Positions 20,111 through 29,901 of a stretch of 64,000 bases of DNA are shown in pieces. Origin of the DNA: an uncultured Paracoccus sp. (GTDB lineage Bacteria > Pseudomonadota > Alphaproteobacteria > Rhodobacterales > Rhodobacteraceae); assembly GCF_937873615.1 (NCBI RefSeq), contig NZ_CALMYP010000023.1, positions 1 to 64,000 of the forward strand. The letters run 5' to 3'. Under the pieces are notes generated by a model that ran no database searches, had not been told where the DNA came from, and saw only the letters and a program-made list of their open reading frames with translations. The position numbers and the translations under genes were made by a program. The stretch's first letter is position 1. Every line of letters begins with the position of its first letter.

Positions 20111-20859
20111 GGGGCGATGGGGGCAAGCGGGATGCCCTCGGCATCGAAAAGCTCGCGAATCCGCCGGGCCATCAGCACAGCGCCGGGGCTGTCGCCATGG
20201 ACGCAGATCGATTCTGCGTCGACGCGGATGTCCTGCCCGTCCACGGCGCGGATGGTGCCCTCTCGGGCGAAGCGCAACATGCGGCGGGCGACCTCCTCGG
20301 GGTCGTGCAGAACCGCGCCCGGCGACCGGCGCGAGACCAATTGGCCGTCGGGTTGATAGCCACGGTCGGCAAAGGCCTCGCAGATGACCCGCAACCCGGC
20401 CTTGCGGGCAAGGCCTACGATGGGCGATCCGGCAAGCGCCATCATCGGCAGGCCGGGGTCCCAGGCCTTGATCGCGTCGATGACGGCCAAGGCCTGATCG
20501 CCGCCCTGGGCGATGGTATTATAGAGCGCGCCATGCGGCTTGACATAGTGCACCGCGCTGCCCGCCGCCCGCGCCAGCCCGTCGAGCGCGCCGATCTGAT
20601 AGATCACATCCGCCGTCAGTTCCCGCGCCGGGATGTCCATCGGCCGGCGCCCGAAGCCGGCAAGGTCGCGATAGCCGACATGCGCGCCCACCGCGATCTC
20701 GCGCGCCGCCGCCAGCCGCAGCGTATCGAGGATGCCCGCCGGATCGCCGGCATGAAAGCCGCAGGCGATATTGGCCGAGGTGACGATCTCCAGCATGGCG
20801 GCATCGTCGCCCATCGCCCAGGCGGCGAAGCTTTCGCCCATGTCGCTGTTCAGATCCAT
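20107..20859 (-). CDS. pxpA: LamB/YcsF protein, 5-oxoprolinase subunit A
   Basis: 250 residues from the ATG at 20859 (GGGGAA five bases upstream); this start gives the family N-terminus [11 protein letters not shown]. Further family motifs are [28 protein letters not shown] and [10 protein letters not shown]. PxpA works with PxpB and PxpC to hydrolyse 5-oxoproline to glutamate with ATP. It overlaps the fused pxpB-pxpC gene by 4 bp and lies 37 bp after cpdB, so all are probably one transcript. Confidence 0.92.
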   Translation of the reverse strand: MDLNSDMGESFAAWAMGDDAAMLEIVTSANIACGFHAGDPAGILDTLRLAAAREIAVGAHVGYRDLAGFGRRPMDIPARELTADVIYQIGALDGLARAAGSAVHYVKPHGALYNTIAQGGDQALAVIDAIKAWDPGLPMMALAGSPIVGLARKAGLRVICEAFADRGYQPDGQLVSRRSPGAVLHDPEEVARRMLRFAREGTIRAVDGQDIRVDAESICVHGDSPGAVLMARRIRELFDAEGIPLAPIAP

Positions 20860-20896
20860 CTTTATTCCCCGGCCCTTCCCGCCGATCCTACCGCGA

Positions 20897-22870
20897 TTAC
20901 AGGGTGATACGGAAGCGGGCAAAGCCGTCCGCGCCGTCGCCGGCAGGTTCGATGGTCAGGGCAGTCATGTCGGCCAGATAATCGGCGGCTTTCGGGCCGG
21001 TATCGAACAGCACAGTGGTCCCGTCGAGCGGCGCAAAGGACCAGTTGCCATCGGCCTTGGGGTCGATGGTGCCCTGCTCGACGATATAGCGCACGATGAT
21101 GTCGCGATTGGTGTCGGGGCCTTCAAAAACGATGGTCGAGCCGTCATTGCCGGGGAAGGTCCCGCCGCCGCCGGCGCGATAGTTGTTGGTGGCGACGATG
21201 AACTCGGCCGCTGGGTCGATAGGGGCGCCGTTGAAGGTCAGATCCGTGATCCGGTTCGCGCCTTCGTTCACCACCGCCCCGTCGCTGTCGTATTTGGAAG
21301 GCTGCGACAGGTCGATCCGGTAGCTGACCCCGTCGATCACGTCGAAATTATAACTGGGGAAATCGGGATTGAGCAGCAGTTGATCGGCCTCGCCCGGGGT
21401 GATCTGGTTGAACATGCCGGCGCTGCGTTCCAGCCAGTCCTTGACCTGCTGGCCGGTGATCTTCACCGCCCGGATCGTGTTCGGATAGAGGTAAAGATCG
21501 GCCACGTTCTTGATTGCGAGATCGCCCGCCGGCACATCGGTATAGTAATCCGGGCCGCCGCGACCACCGGCCTTGAAGGGCGCGCCCGCCGACAGGATCG
21601 GCAGGCCTTCATTCGCGGTGCCGGCCATCATCTGTTCGATATACCATTTCTGCGCATTGGTGACGATCTGCACGGACGGATCGTCGGCCACGAGCGCGAA
21701 ATAGCTGTAGAGCGGCGCCGACGTCTTGCCCACGGCCCGGCGGATATAATCCAGCGTCGCCTCGTGTTCCGGCTTCACGCTGTCTTCCACGGACGCCACG
21801 CTTTCGACCAGAGGGACGATGCTGCGATCCTCCTTGCGCTCATAGATCGGGCGCGCTTCGGAGGTATGGCCGGCGATCTTCCAGCCCTCGCCGTCGCGTT
21901 CCAGCATCAGATCGACCAGCCCCATATGGCTGCCCCAGAAGCCGGCCATGACGGCGGGCTTGCCGGCCAGGGTGCCGGCGGCGATGTCAGCGCCCTCGAC
22001 GCCTTCGAAATCCGGGCCGGGGAAGACCAGATGCTGATGGCCGGTCAGGACCACGTCCACGCCCTCGACCCCTGCCAGCGCGAGCGAGGCGTTTTCGGCA
22101 TCCTCCTCCAGCGACTGGGGGGCAATGCCGGAATGGGACAGGGCGATGACCAGATCGACACCCTCGGCGCGCAGCTTCGGCACCCAGGCCTCGGCGGCGG
22201 CGAGGATGCCGCGCGTGGTCACCTTGCCTTCCAGATGCTTGCGGTCCCATTGCATGATCTGCGGCGGCACGAAGCCGATCAGCCCGATACGGATCGGGTG
22301 GACCTCGCCCGTGCCATCGGTCAAGGCGCGCTCAAGGATCATATAGGGCAGCACCAGGGTTTCATCGGCATCCGGCGTCGCGCCCTCGGTCAGGACCACG
22401 TTGCAGCAGACCACCGGATAGTTCGCCCCGGCCAGCGTGTTCTTCAGGAAATCCAGCCCATAGTTGAATTCGTGATTGCCGAGCGTTCCGGCATCGACGC
22501 CAACGGTGTTCATGGCGGTGACGATGGGATGCATCTGCCCCTCGGCCATGCCGCGCTCATAGGCGATGTAATCGCCAAGCGGATTGCCCTGCAGGAAATC
22601 GCCATTGTCGAGCAGGATCGAGTTCGTGGCCTCGGCCCGGATCGCATCGACCAGTGCGGCCGTGCGGGCCAGTCCGACCGTATCGACCGGCTTGTCGGCG
22701 TAATAGTCATAGGGCCAGACATGGACATGCAGATCTGTGGTTTCCATGATCCGCAGATGCGCCTGCCCGGCCTCGGCCCGGGCCGAGAAGGGATGCAGCG
22801 CGACCATGCCGACCCCGGCAACCGTGCTGGACAGAAACCCGCGCCGGGTCATCGCGAAGGGGGTGTTCAT
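20897..22870 (-). CDS. cpdB: Periplasmic 2',3'-cyclic-nucleotide phosphodiesterase/5'-nucleotidase
   Basis: 657 residues from the ATG at 22870 (CAGGAG upstream). The N-terminus carries a twin-arginine signal ([18 protein letters not shown]). A calcineurin-like metallophosphatase domain follows with [23 protein letters not shown] and GHQH. The C-terminal 5'-nucleotidase domain has the [16 protein letters not shown] motif. It releases nucleosides and phosphate from extracellular nucleotides. It reads into pxpA with a 37-bp gap. Confidence 0.9.
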   Translation of the reverse strand: MNTPFAMTRRGFLSSTVAGVGMVALHPFSARAEAGQAHLRIMETTDLHVHVWPYDYYADKPVDTVGLARTAALVDAIRAEATNSILLDNGDFLQGNPLGDYIAYERGMAEGQMHPIVTAMNTVGVDAGTLGNHEFNYGLDFLKNTLAGANYPVVCCNVVLTEGATPDADETLVLPYMILERALTDGTGEVHPIRIGLIGFVPPQIMQWDRKHLEGKVTTRGILAAAEAWVPKLRAEGVDLVIALSHSGIAPQSLEEDAENASLALAGVEGVDVVLTGHQHLVFPGPDFEGVEGADIAAGTLAGKPAVMAGFWGSHMGLVDLMLERDGEGWKIAGHTSEARPIYERKEDRSIVPLVESVASVEDSVKPEHEATLDYIRRAVGKTSAPLYSYFALVADDPSVQIVTNAQKWYIEQMMAGTANEGLPILSAGAPFKAGGRGGPDYYTDVPAGDLAIKNVADLYLYPNTIRAVKITGQQVKDWLERSAGMFNQITPGEADQLLLNPDFPSYNFDVIDGVSYRIDLSQPSKYDSDGAVVNEGANRITDLTFNGAPIDPAAEFIVATNNYRAGGGGTFPGNDGSTIVFEGPDTNRDIIVRYIVEQGTIDPKADGNWSFAPLDGTTVLFDTGPKAADYLADMTALTIEPAGDGADGFARFRITL

Positions 22871-23080
22871 GGCTTGCTCCTGTTCATGGGCCCAAGGTCT
22901 CAGGCTAGCAGCCTGCAATCCGATATCAAGGCCGGGCGGGTCCAAATCGACCCCGGCCCGGATTGTCATCGCCGCCCCGATCCGCAATGCTGCCGGGAAT
23001 GGCAGCCAGCTTGTCGGAGGGGGAAGAATGATCCTTGCAGCACTGACCGCGTCCCGCACCTGGCCGAAGGGCACGGGCGG

Positions 23081-24280
23081 ATGACGGATCCGGTCTCGAT
23101 CGCGCGCCGCAAGCCGGTGACGGTGCCGCGCCGGCTGCGCGGGTTCCTCGCGCTCGACGATTTCGAAGGCGCGGCCCGCCGGCTTTTGCCGCGCGCGATC
23201 TATGGCTATGTCAGCGGCGGGGTGGAGGATGACACCAGCCTGACGGATAACCGCGCCGCCTTTCAAGGCATCGGCTTTCGGCCCCGCATCCTTCAGGATG
23301 TCTCGACCCGCGATCAGCGCACGCGGCTGTTCGATCAGGATTTCGCCATGCCCTTCGGCATCGCCCCCATGGGTTTCAGCGCCGTGGCGGCTTTCGATGG
23401 CGATGTCGCGCTGGCAAAGGGCGCGGCAGAGGCGGGCAGTTTCGCCATCTGCTCGGCCGCTTCGGTCACGCCCTTGGAACGTGTCGCCGATGAAGGCGGC
23501 AGCCGCTGGTTTCAGGCCTATATCCCCGGCGACGATGCCCGGATCGAGGCCCTGCTGGAGCGGTTGCAGCGCGCCGGTTTTGACCGCCTTGTCGTCACCG
23601 GCGACGTGCCCGTGGGCGGCAATCGCGAAAACAACGCCCGCAACGGTTTCGACGCGCCCTTCCGCCTGAGCCCGCAACTGATCTGGCAGGGCATGACGCA
23701 TCCGAGATGGTCGCTGCTGACGCTTTGCCGCGAGATCGCGACCCGGGGAATGCCGCATTTCGAGAATATGGAGGCGGTGCAGGGCCCGCCGCTGTTTTCG
23801 CGCGATCTGGTGCGCTCGACCATCGGGCGCGACCAGTTGAGCTGGACCCATATCCGCCGCATCCGCCAGATTTGGCCGGGCAAGCTGGTGGTGAAGGGGG
23901 TGATGCATCCCGACGATGCGCGGGCGGCGCGCGATGCCGGTTGCGACGGGGTGATCGTCTCGAACCACGGCGGGCGACAGTTGGACGGAACCGCAGCGCC
24001 GCTCAGGGTGTTGCCGGATGTGCGGGCGGCGGTGCCCGACATGGTGGTGATGTTCGACAGCGGCATCCGGCGCGGCACCGATGTGTTGAAGGCGATCATG
24101 CTGGGCGCCGATTTCACCTTCGTGGGCCGCCCCTTCCTTTATGCCGCCGCCACCCATGGCGTGCCGGGCGTAAGCCATGCCGCGAATCTGCTCGGCGAAG
24201 AAATCGACCGCGACATGGCGCTTCTGGGCATCACCTCGCCCTTCGATCTGCGCGGCGAGGCGGCGATCCCGCTTGATTAA
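23081..24280 (+). CDS. FMN-dependent alpha-hydroxyacid dehydrogenase (LldD family)
   Basis: 399 residues, a TIM-barrel flavoenzyme that oxidises an L-2-hydroxyacid such as lactate. Visible active-site residues are Lys272 (VVKGVMHP) and the family signature [10 protein letters not shown] with His296 and Arg299; the N-terminal [10 protein letters not shown] holds the substrate tyrosine. The ATG at 23081 follows GGGCGG, a weak ribosome site. The usual QLY motif reads QAY (145-147), and sequence around it differs from E. coli LldD, so the substrate may not be lactate. Its TAA stop is interleaved with that of the convergent gene in a shared TTAA (24277-24280). Confidence 0.85.
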   Translation: MTDPVSIARRKPVTVPRRLRGFLALDDFEGAARRLLPRAIYGYVSGGVEDDTSLTDNRAAFQGIGFRPRILQDVSTRDQRTRLFDQDFAMPFGIAPMGFSAVAAFDGDVALAKGAAEAGSFAICSAASVTPLERVADEGGSRWFQAYIPGDDARIEALLERLQRAGFDRLVVTGDVPVGGNRENNARNGFDAPFRLSPQLIWQGMTHPRWSLLTLCREIATRGMPHFENMEAVQGPPLFSRDLVRSTIGRDQLSWTHIRRIRQIWPGKLVVKGVMHPDDARAARDAGCDGVIVSNHGGRQLDGTAAPLRVLPDVRAAVPDMVVMFDSGIRRGTDVLKAIMLGADFTFVGRPFLYAAATHGVPGVSHAANLLGEEIDRDMALLGITSPFDLRGEAAIPLD

Positions 24281-25140
24281 AGCCCGTGGCGGGTCAGGAA
24301 ATCCTTGACCTCGACCGTTGCCGCCTCGCGCAGTTCGGGCCGGAATTCCAGTTGCGACAGCGGCGCGCGCTCCTGCTGCTCGAAACCGTGGCCGGCATCT
24401 TCGTAAAGCACCACGGTCACATCCGCGCCCAGTGCCGTCAGATCCTCGGCCATGCGCTGACACGCCGGGGTCACCATCAACTCGTCCTTGCCGGCAAGGA
24501 TCATCAGGATCGGCGGCATCCCGGACCAGTCGCCTTCGGCGGCACCGTTCAGCACCCCGCAATAGGGATAGATCACGATGGCCGCCGCGATGCGCCGATG
24601 CAGGGCGTCGGGCGAAACGGGCCATTCGGACAGGCCCGGCGGCAGGTCGCCGGTCATGCTTTGGCGCATGAATTCCAGCACCGACCAGCCGCCATGGGAC
24701 GCGCCCAGCAGGATCACGTCATTGCTGCCGCTTGTCGCCATGCCGACGGCGATATCGCCCGCGCGTTCCGCCCCCGGCAGAAGCTGCCCCATGCAGAGCA
24801 GACGCCAGCTTTCCAGCCGGTCATAGCCGCGCGGCCTGTGGCTGTCGATGATGAGACCCGGATAGCCGCGCGCGGCCAGAATGCCGGCCCAGTAATCCAT
24901 ATTGTCATGCACCCCGTCGCAACCCGACAGCAGCATCGCCCCGGCCTCGGTCAGGGGTGTGTCTGGCGGGACCATGCGCCAGTCATCGGCCAGAAGCTCC
25001 AGCCGTTCCTGCGTGGTTTGCGTGTTGATCGCGATCCCGGCCCAGTTGCGCCATGAATTCAGCGCCGCCGCGATCAGCATCGCGGCCAGAACCCCGCTCA
25101 GGATCCAGAGCCAGAGCCAGCGTCGTTTCCGTTCCTGCAT
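24277..25140 (-). CDS. Membrane-anchored dienelactone-hydrolase-like protein
   Basis: 287 residues. One N-terminal membrane helix (residues 8-28, after RKRRW) anchors an alpha/beta-hydrolase domain. The nucleophile elbow is GASHGG, followed by the acid in LAGKDEL and the histidine in EDAGHGF, as in dienelactone hydrolases. The substrate is unknown. The start at 25140 lies inside the end of the upstream hydrolase gene (43-bp overlap); an internal ATG at 25080 would avoid the overlap but remove part of the membrane helix. Confidence 0.75.
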   Translation of the reverse strand: MQERKRRWLWLWILSGVLAAMLIAAALNSWRNWAGIAINTQTTQERLELLADDWRMVPPDTPLTEAGAMLLSGCDGVHDNMDYWAGILAARGYPGLIIDSHRPRGYDRLESWRLLCMGQLLPGAERAGDIAVGMATSGSNDVILLGASHGGWSVLEFMRQSMTGDLPPGLSEWPVSPDALHRRIAAAIVIYPYCGVLNGAAEGDWSGMPPILMILAGKDELMVTPACQRMAEDLTALGADVTVVLYEDAGHGFEQQERAPLSQLEFRPELREAATVEVKDFLTRHGL

Positions 25141-26789
25141 CCGTGCTGTGCATCCTTGTCGCAGCGCGCCATCAGCCGCGCGGTATCGTCTTCGGTCCAG
25201 CCATCCGGTGCGGTCACCGCCAGCCAGGGCCCGATATAGTCATGCGCATAATAGGAATGTCCATGCCCCGAGGGCGCGGACAGCGCGATGGCCATGTCGA
25301 GCGCCAGCTGGAACTGCGTCACCACCGGCATGAAGCGCAGATCGGGCGAAACATCCGAGGCCGGCGGCTCGCGCATCCAGGTCGGCGCGCGCCAGAGCGA
25401 ACTGGGCTGGTAGAAGACGATGGGATCGCTGGAATATTGCAGGAACATCAACCGCATGGAGCCCCAGCCATCGGGCCCGCCGGCGGGTTTGGTATGGCTG
25501 GCGAAGCGGAACAGCCGCCCATCCGCCACATCCGGCGCGACATAGGGCGTGTCCGGCTTGCGCCCCGCCATGGCCGAATTCCACAGCGAGGATGGAAAGG
25601 GCGGGCCGGCCCAGAAGGCACCGTCGATGGGATCGTCGACAAGGGCCTCCAGATCGGTGCCATACATCGAGGCCCAGGCCCCGAGGCTGAGCCCGTGCAT
25701 GTAAAGCCGAGGTCGCGCATCTTCGGGAAGATCGCGCCAGTAGCGGTGGATGGTGGTGACAAGCGCGCGCGACTGTTCCAGCCCGGAATCGGTTTCCAGG
25801 ATCAGCGCCAGCGGCGATTGCAGATAGGAATATTGCACGGCGACCGAGGCGATATCGCCGCCATGCATGTATTCGACCACGTCGAAGCTGCCGGGATCGA
25901 GCCAGCCGGTCCCGGTCGGCATGGCGACGATCAGCAGCTTGCGCTCGAAGGCGCCGATGCGCTGCAATTCGGCCAGGGCCAGATCGGCGCGTTCCTGCGC
26001 GCTGTCGGCCTGGGCGAGACCGACATAGACCCGCAGCGGCTGCTTTGCCGGGCGGGTGCTGAAATCCTCGATATCGGCGGCATCGAGGCCGGAGGTGACG
26101 AAATTGCGCCCCGGCCTGCCCATCGCCCCCCAGTCGATCAGCGAGGCGGCGCTGCCCGACCTCAGGCTGTCGTCGGGCGGCGGCGGGGCGCTTTCGAACA
26201 GGTCCTGGGCAACGGTATAGCTTTTGTCGGCAAAGCCCACGAGGCTGTCGACCAGCCCGTCGCGGGTGGTGATGAAGACCAGAAGCCCCACGATCAGCAG
26301 CCCGGCGATATTGGCCCGCCGCTCGGGCATATAGCGGTAAAGGCGTTGCCGGGTGCGGTCGAAGATCAGCCGGATCAGCGCCCCGATCATGTAAAGGATG
26401 GCGAAGATCAGCGTCGCCAGGGCCAGCATGTGCAGCATCCGAATCGATTCGATCGGCTCCATCCCCATGCGAATGCGGATCGAGTTCTGCCAGGGCACCT
26501 CGCGGATCAGCGCCACGATCACCGTCGCCAGCACCGGCAGGCCGACGGCCAGATGACCGATGACAAAGCCCCGCCCGCGCATCAGCGGCAGCGCCATCTG
26601 CCGCCAGATCGTCAGCAGAAGCCGCCCGGTCAGATAGCCGAGCGCGGCCACCGTGCCGCCAAGGATGCCCTGCAGCACCCAGCCGCGCGGAATCAGCGAG
26701 GGGGTCAGCGAGGCGGCAAAGAACAGCAAGCCCAGGAACAGGGGCAGAAGCGAGATGCCAAGGGGCTTTTTCCAGTCCATCCGATCCAT
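25098..26789 (-). CDS. Abhydrolase_9 family membrane hydrolase
   Basis: About 563 residues. The N-terminal third has four to five membrane helices (Abhydrolase_9_N type: LLFFAASLTPSLIPRGWVLQG). The C-terminal part is an alpha/beta hydrolase with nucleophile motif MHGLSLGAW, Asp in the YSSDPIVFY region and a late SGHGHSY. Members are predicted membrane-bound esterases/lipases of unknown substrate. The start is uncertain: ATGs at 26789 and 26780 are both possible and neither has a strong ribosome site. Probably cotranscribed with the next hydrolase gene. Confidence 0.8.
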   Translation of the reverse strand: MDRMDWKKPLGISLLPLFLGLLFFAASLTPSLIPRGWVLQGILGGTVAALGYLTGRLLLTIWRQMALPLMRGRGFVIGHLAVGLPVLATVIVALIREVPWQNSIRIRMGMEPIESIRMLHMLALATLIFAILYMIGALIRLIFDRTRQRLYRYMPERRANIAGLLIVGLLVFITTRDGLVDSLVGFADKSYTVAQDLFESAPPPPDDSLRSGSAASLIDWGAMGRPGRNFVTSGLDAADIEDFSTRPAKQPLRVYVGLAQADSAQERADLALAELQRIGAFERKLLIVAMPTGTGWLDPGSFDVVEYMHGGDIASVAVQYSYLQSPLALILETDSGLEQSRALVTTIHRYWRDLPEDARPRLYMHGLSLGAWASMYGTDLEALVDDPIDGAFWAGPPFPSSLWNSAMAGRKPDTPYVAPDVADGRLFRFASHTKPAGGPDGWGSMRLMFLQYSSDPIVFYQPSSLWRAPTWMREPPASDVSPDLRFMPVVTQFQLALDMAIALSAPSGHGHSYYAHDYIGPWLAVTAPDGWTEDDTARLMARCDKDAQHGCRNGNDAGSGSGS

Positions 26790-26972
26790 CGCCTGCAATC
26801 TCTGCCGGGTCGTCGCCACGGCTTCCGATGTCTTACCCGCTGCGGCGCGATTAGGCGAGAGGGGGCCGGCCCGCCTGCCCGGCGTTGCCCGGCCATGGAC
26901 CTGCCCGGCGGGGCGTGCCATCCTGTGCCGGAAAGGCCTCGCGCCACCCGCCAGCCCGCAACGGAGGGGCAT

Positions 26973-28079
26973 ATGTTCAGCAAATCCGACCCTTTGCGCG
27001 GTCTTCTCGGCATCGTCCTGTCGCTTCTGCTGGTGGCCCTTGTCGGGCGCTTCATGGTGGTGGGCAAATCCTTCCTTCTGCCGATCATCATCGCGGTGAT
27101 CTCGGTCTATGTGCTGGTCGAGGCCAGCGACGCCCTGCGCCGGGTGCCCATTGCGGGCCGCGCACCGGAATGGGCGCGCCGGGCCCTGGTGCTGGTGGGC
27201 TTTCTGGTCATCGCCTTCTGGCTGGGCGGGGTGATGATGTCGACGGCCAGTCAGGTCAGCGCCAAGCTGCCGGAATATCAGGCCAATATCGACCGGCTTT
27301 ATGCCGAGCTTGCGGGCATGGCCGGGCTGTCCGAACTGCCCGATCTCGGCCAGATGCTCGAACGGTTGAGCGCGGCGCTGCCGATCAGCGAAATCGCCAG
27401 TGCCGTGCTCGGCTCGATCAGCTCGGCCGCCGGACTGATGTTCATGGTGCTGGTCTATGCCACCTTCCTGATGGGAGAGCGCAGCGGCTTCGCCCACAAG
27501 ATCGCCGTCGCCCTGCCCGGAGAGCGCGCCCATCGCGCCAGCGCCATCATTGCCGATATCAACGATGCCATCGGCAAGTATATCGCCGTGAAGACGCTGG
27601 TGAACGCCATTCTGGGGGTGCTGTCCTATCTGGCGATGCGGGCGCTCGGCGTGGATTTCGCGCTGTTCTGGGCGGTGCTGATCGCGCTTCTGAACTATAT
27701 TCCCTATGTCGGCTCGCTTCTCGGGGTGGTTTTCCCGGTGGTGTTGAGCATGGCGCAATTCGGCTCGGTCCAGAAGACATTGGTGATCGCGGTGCTGCTG
27801 ACGGCGGCGCAGATGTGGGTCGGCAATGCGCTGGAGCCGCGCATGGTCGGGCGCCGGATCAACATGTCGCCCTTCGTCGTGCTGGTGGCGCTGGCGCTCT
27901 GGTCCTCGATCTGGGGGGCGGCGGGGGCGATCCTGGCCATTCCGCTGACCTCGATCATCGCCATCGTCATGGCCAGCTTCGCCTCGACCCGGCCCTTCGC
28001 CATCCTGCTGGCCCAGAATGTCGAGCCGTTCGAGGCCGCCGGCATGGTTGAGCCATGCGACACGAAGGATGTGTCATGA
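26973..28079 (+). CDS. AI-2E family transporter (PerM/TqsA-like)
   Basis: 368 residues, ATG at 26973 with GGAGG at 26963-26967. About eight membrane helices: a pair near the N-terminus (LLGIVLSLLLVALVGRFM, LPIIIAVISVYVLVEA), a long soluble linker, then a cluster ending in NALEPRMVGRRINMSPFVVLVAL, the family's most conserved stretch. Some members export the autoinducer AI-2, others act as Na+/H+ antiporters. Followed by a small K+ channel gene 43 bp later on the same strand. Confidence 0.9.
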   Translation: MFSKSDPLRGLLGIVLSLLLVALVGRFMVVGKSFLLPIIIAVISVYVLVEASDALRRVPIAGRAPEWARRALVLVGFLVIAFWLGGVMMSTASQVSAKLPEYQANIDRLYAELAGMAGLSELPDLGQMLERLSAALPISEIASAVLGSISSAAGLMFMVLVYATFLMGERSGFAHKIAVALPGERAHRASAIIADINDAIGKYIAVKTLVNAILGVLSYLAMRALGVDFALFWAVLIALLNYIPYVGSLLGVVFPVVLSMAQFGSVQKTLVIAVLLTAAQMWVGNALEPRMVGRRINMSPFVVLVALALWSSIWGAAGAILAIPLTSIIAIVMASFASTRPFAILLAQNVEPFEAAGMVEPCDTKDVS

Positions 28080-28122
28080 CCAGGCTTCCGTCCAAACCTG
28101 CACAAGGGCAAGGAGCGTGCGC

Positions 28123-28476
28123 ATGTTGGTGGTGATCCGCGGCGTCGGGCGCGGCGTGAAGGACATGCTGGCCGGGATCCGCCGGGCGTTCTCGACCCGC
28201 CGGGTGCGCTATCTGGTGGCGATGACGGCGCTTCTGATCCTGACCGCCGCAACCTTCTATCACTGGATGGAAGGCTGGGGCTGGATCGACGCCTTCTATT
28301 TCTCGGTCATCACCATCTCGACCGTCGGCTATGGCGATTTCGCGCCGCAGACCGATATGGGGAAACTGTTCACCATCGCCTATGTGCTTTGCGGGCTGGG
28401 ACTGTTCGTGACCACGGCCACGGCCATCGGCGACAATATCCTGAAAGGAGCCTGGGATCGGCGCGGCAAGGACTGA
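28123..28476 (+). CDS. Small two-helix potassium channel
   Basis: 117 residues; ATG at 28123 with AAGGAG at 28110-28115. Two membrane helices flank a pore loop with the K+ selectivity filter TVGYGD (ITISTVGYGDFAP). It is a minimal KcsA-like Ion_trans_2 channel without a regulatory RCK domain. It probably shares a transcript with the AI-2E transporter. Confidence 0.9.
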   Translation: MLVVIRGVGRGVKDMLAGIRRAFSTRRVRYLVAMTALLILTAATFYHWMEGWGWIDAFYFSVITISTVGYGDFAPQTDMGKLFTIAYVLCGLGLFVTTATAIGDNILKGAWDRRGKD

Positions 28477-28482
28477 GGCTTG

Positions 28483-29901
28483 TCAGTCTGCCGCGACCCG
28501 ATGCGACAGCGCGGCCAGCCCTTCACGGACCATCGCAAAGCGGTTCAGGCGGCGTTCGGCCTGCGCCGCCTGCGACGGGGTGACGGGAACGGGTTCCGGC
28601 ACCGGGGGCACCGGTTGGCCATCCGCCGCCAAGGCCATATGCACGAGGCCAAGCGCCGTGCTTTCCACCTCGACCGCGCGGCCCATCGGGTGCCTGAGAA
28701 GCCCGGCCAGAAAGCCCAGCAGGTAATCGTTCCGCGCCAGCCCGCCATCGACGGAAAGCGCGCGGATCGGCTGCAATGCGTCGATGGCCCCGATCGCCTC
28801 GGCCGCGCGCAGGGCCACGCCTTCCAGCAGCGCCTGCATCAGGTCGGCGGGGCCGTGATCCAGGGTCAGCCCGAACCAGCTGCCGCGCGCCTGTCGGTCC
28901 CAATGCGGGCAGGCCAGACCGGCAAGGGCGGGCAGGAAGACCAGCCCCCGGTCGATGGCGGGCGCGGCGTCGAAACGGGCGATCTCGGCATACTCGCTGA
29001 ACAGGCCCAGCGATTTCGCCCAATCCAGCGCCGCCGCCGCCGAATAGACCGCCCCGTCGAGTGCATGCTGTGGTGCCTCGCCGGGCATCTGCCAGGCGAC
29101 GGTCGGCAGGGGGCCGGGCGTTTCGGGCCGGATCAGCGCGCCGGTCAGGCATTGCACGAAGGCGCCGGTGCCGAAGGTCACCTTCGCGGCCCCCGGGCTG
29201 CGGCAACCGTGACCGTAAAGCGCCGCCTGCTGATCGGTGATGCTGGCGCCAAGCCGCGCGCCATTGGGCAACCGCCCCAGATCGCCCGCCGTCGGCGTGA
29301 TCTCGGGCAGGCAATCGGGTGGAATGCCGAAGATCTCGCAAAGTGCGGGGTCCCAGGCGCCGGTCTCGATATTCATCAGTGAGGTGCGCGAGGCGGTGGC
29401 GATATCGGTCTGGAAACGCCCGGTCAGCCGGTCTCGGAAGAAGGCATCGGTGGTGCCGAGCCGCAGCCGCCCCTGCCGGGCAAGGCCGGCGGCCTCGGGG
29501 CAGTTCCGCAGGATCCAGCCCAGTTTCGTGGCCGAGAAATAGGGATCGAGCGGCAGGCCCGCGCGGGCCATGACCTCGGACCCTGCCCCCTCGCGGTCGA
29601 GCCGGGCGGTTTCCGGCGCGGTGCGGTCGTCCTGCCAGACGATGACCGGGCTGACGGGCCGCCCGTCGCGCGCATCCCAGCCGAGGCAGCTTTCGCCCTG
29701 ATTGGCGAGCGCGACCAGATCGGCCTCATGGTCAAGCGCCGCGTGAAGATTTGCCAGCAGTTCCTTGGGATCGTGCTCGACATGGCCGGGGGCGGGCAGG
29801 ATCTGGCGATGGGCGCGCTGCATGACCGGGGCCAGCCTGCCGTCCCGATACAGAAGCGCCCGGGTCGAGGTGGTGCCCTGGTCGATGGCGAGGACCTTCA
29901 T
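28483..29901 (-). CDS. FGGY kinase, glycerol-kinase-like
   Basis: 472 residues with both FGGY kinase domains (IDQGTTSTRALLY at the N-terminus, FGTGAFV and LSVDGGLARNDYLL in the second half). Aligned by eye with E. coli GlpK, the glycerol pocket keeps Glu70, Trp89, Tyr121, Asp223 and Phe248. The residue equivalent to Arg83 is Gly69 (NQGES instead of NQRET). That arginine contacts glycerol in GlpK, so a related polyol may be the real substrate. Its start overlaps the upstream flavoprotein gene by 4 bp. Confidence 0.85.
   Translation of the reverse strand: MKVLAIDQGTTSTRALLYRDGRLAPVMQRAHRQILPAPGHVEHDPKELLANLHAALDHEADLVALANQGESCLGWDARDGRPVSPVIVWQDDRTAPETARLDREGAGSEVMARAGLPLDPYFSATKLGWILRNCPEAAGLARQGRLRLGTTDAFFRDRLTGRFQTDIATASRTSLMNIETGAWDPALCEIFGIPPDCLPEITPTAGDLGRLPNGARLGASITDQQAALYGHGCRSPGAAKVTFGTGAFVQCLTGALIRPETPGPLPTVAWQMPGEAPQHALDGAVYSAAAALDWAKSLGLFSEYAEIARFDAAPAIDRGLVFLPALAGLACPHWDRQARGSWFGLTLDHGPADLMQALLEGVALRAAEAIGAIDALQPIRALSVDGGLARNDYLLGFLAGLLRHPMGRAVEVESTALGLVHMALAADGQPVPPVPEPVPVTPSQAAQAERRLNRFAMVREGLAALSHRVAAD

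Noticed and set aside
20771-23080. A long plus-strand open frame through pxpA and cpdB
   Set aside because: Antisense to well-supported genes. Only its last part, from 23081, is real (the lldD-like gene).
25053-26972. A plus-strand frame running into the AI-2E transporter
   Set aside because: It is antisense to the Abhydrolase_9 gene; the true transporter start is at 26973 with GGAGG upstream.
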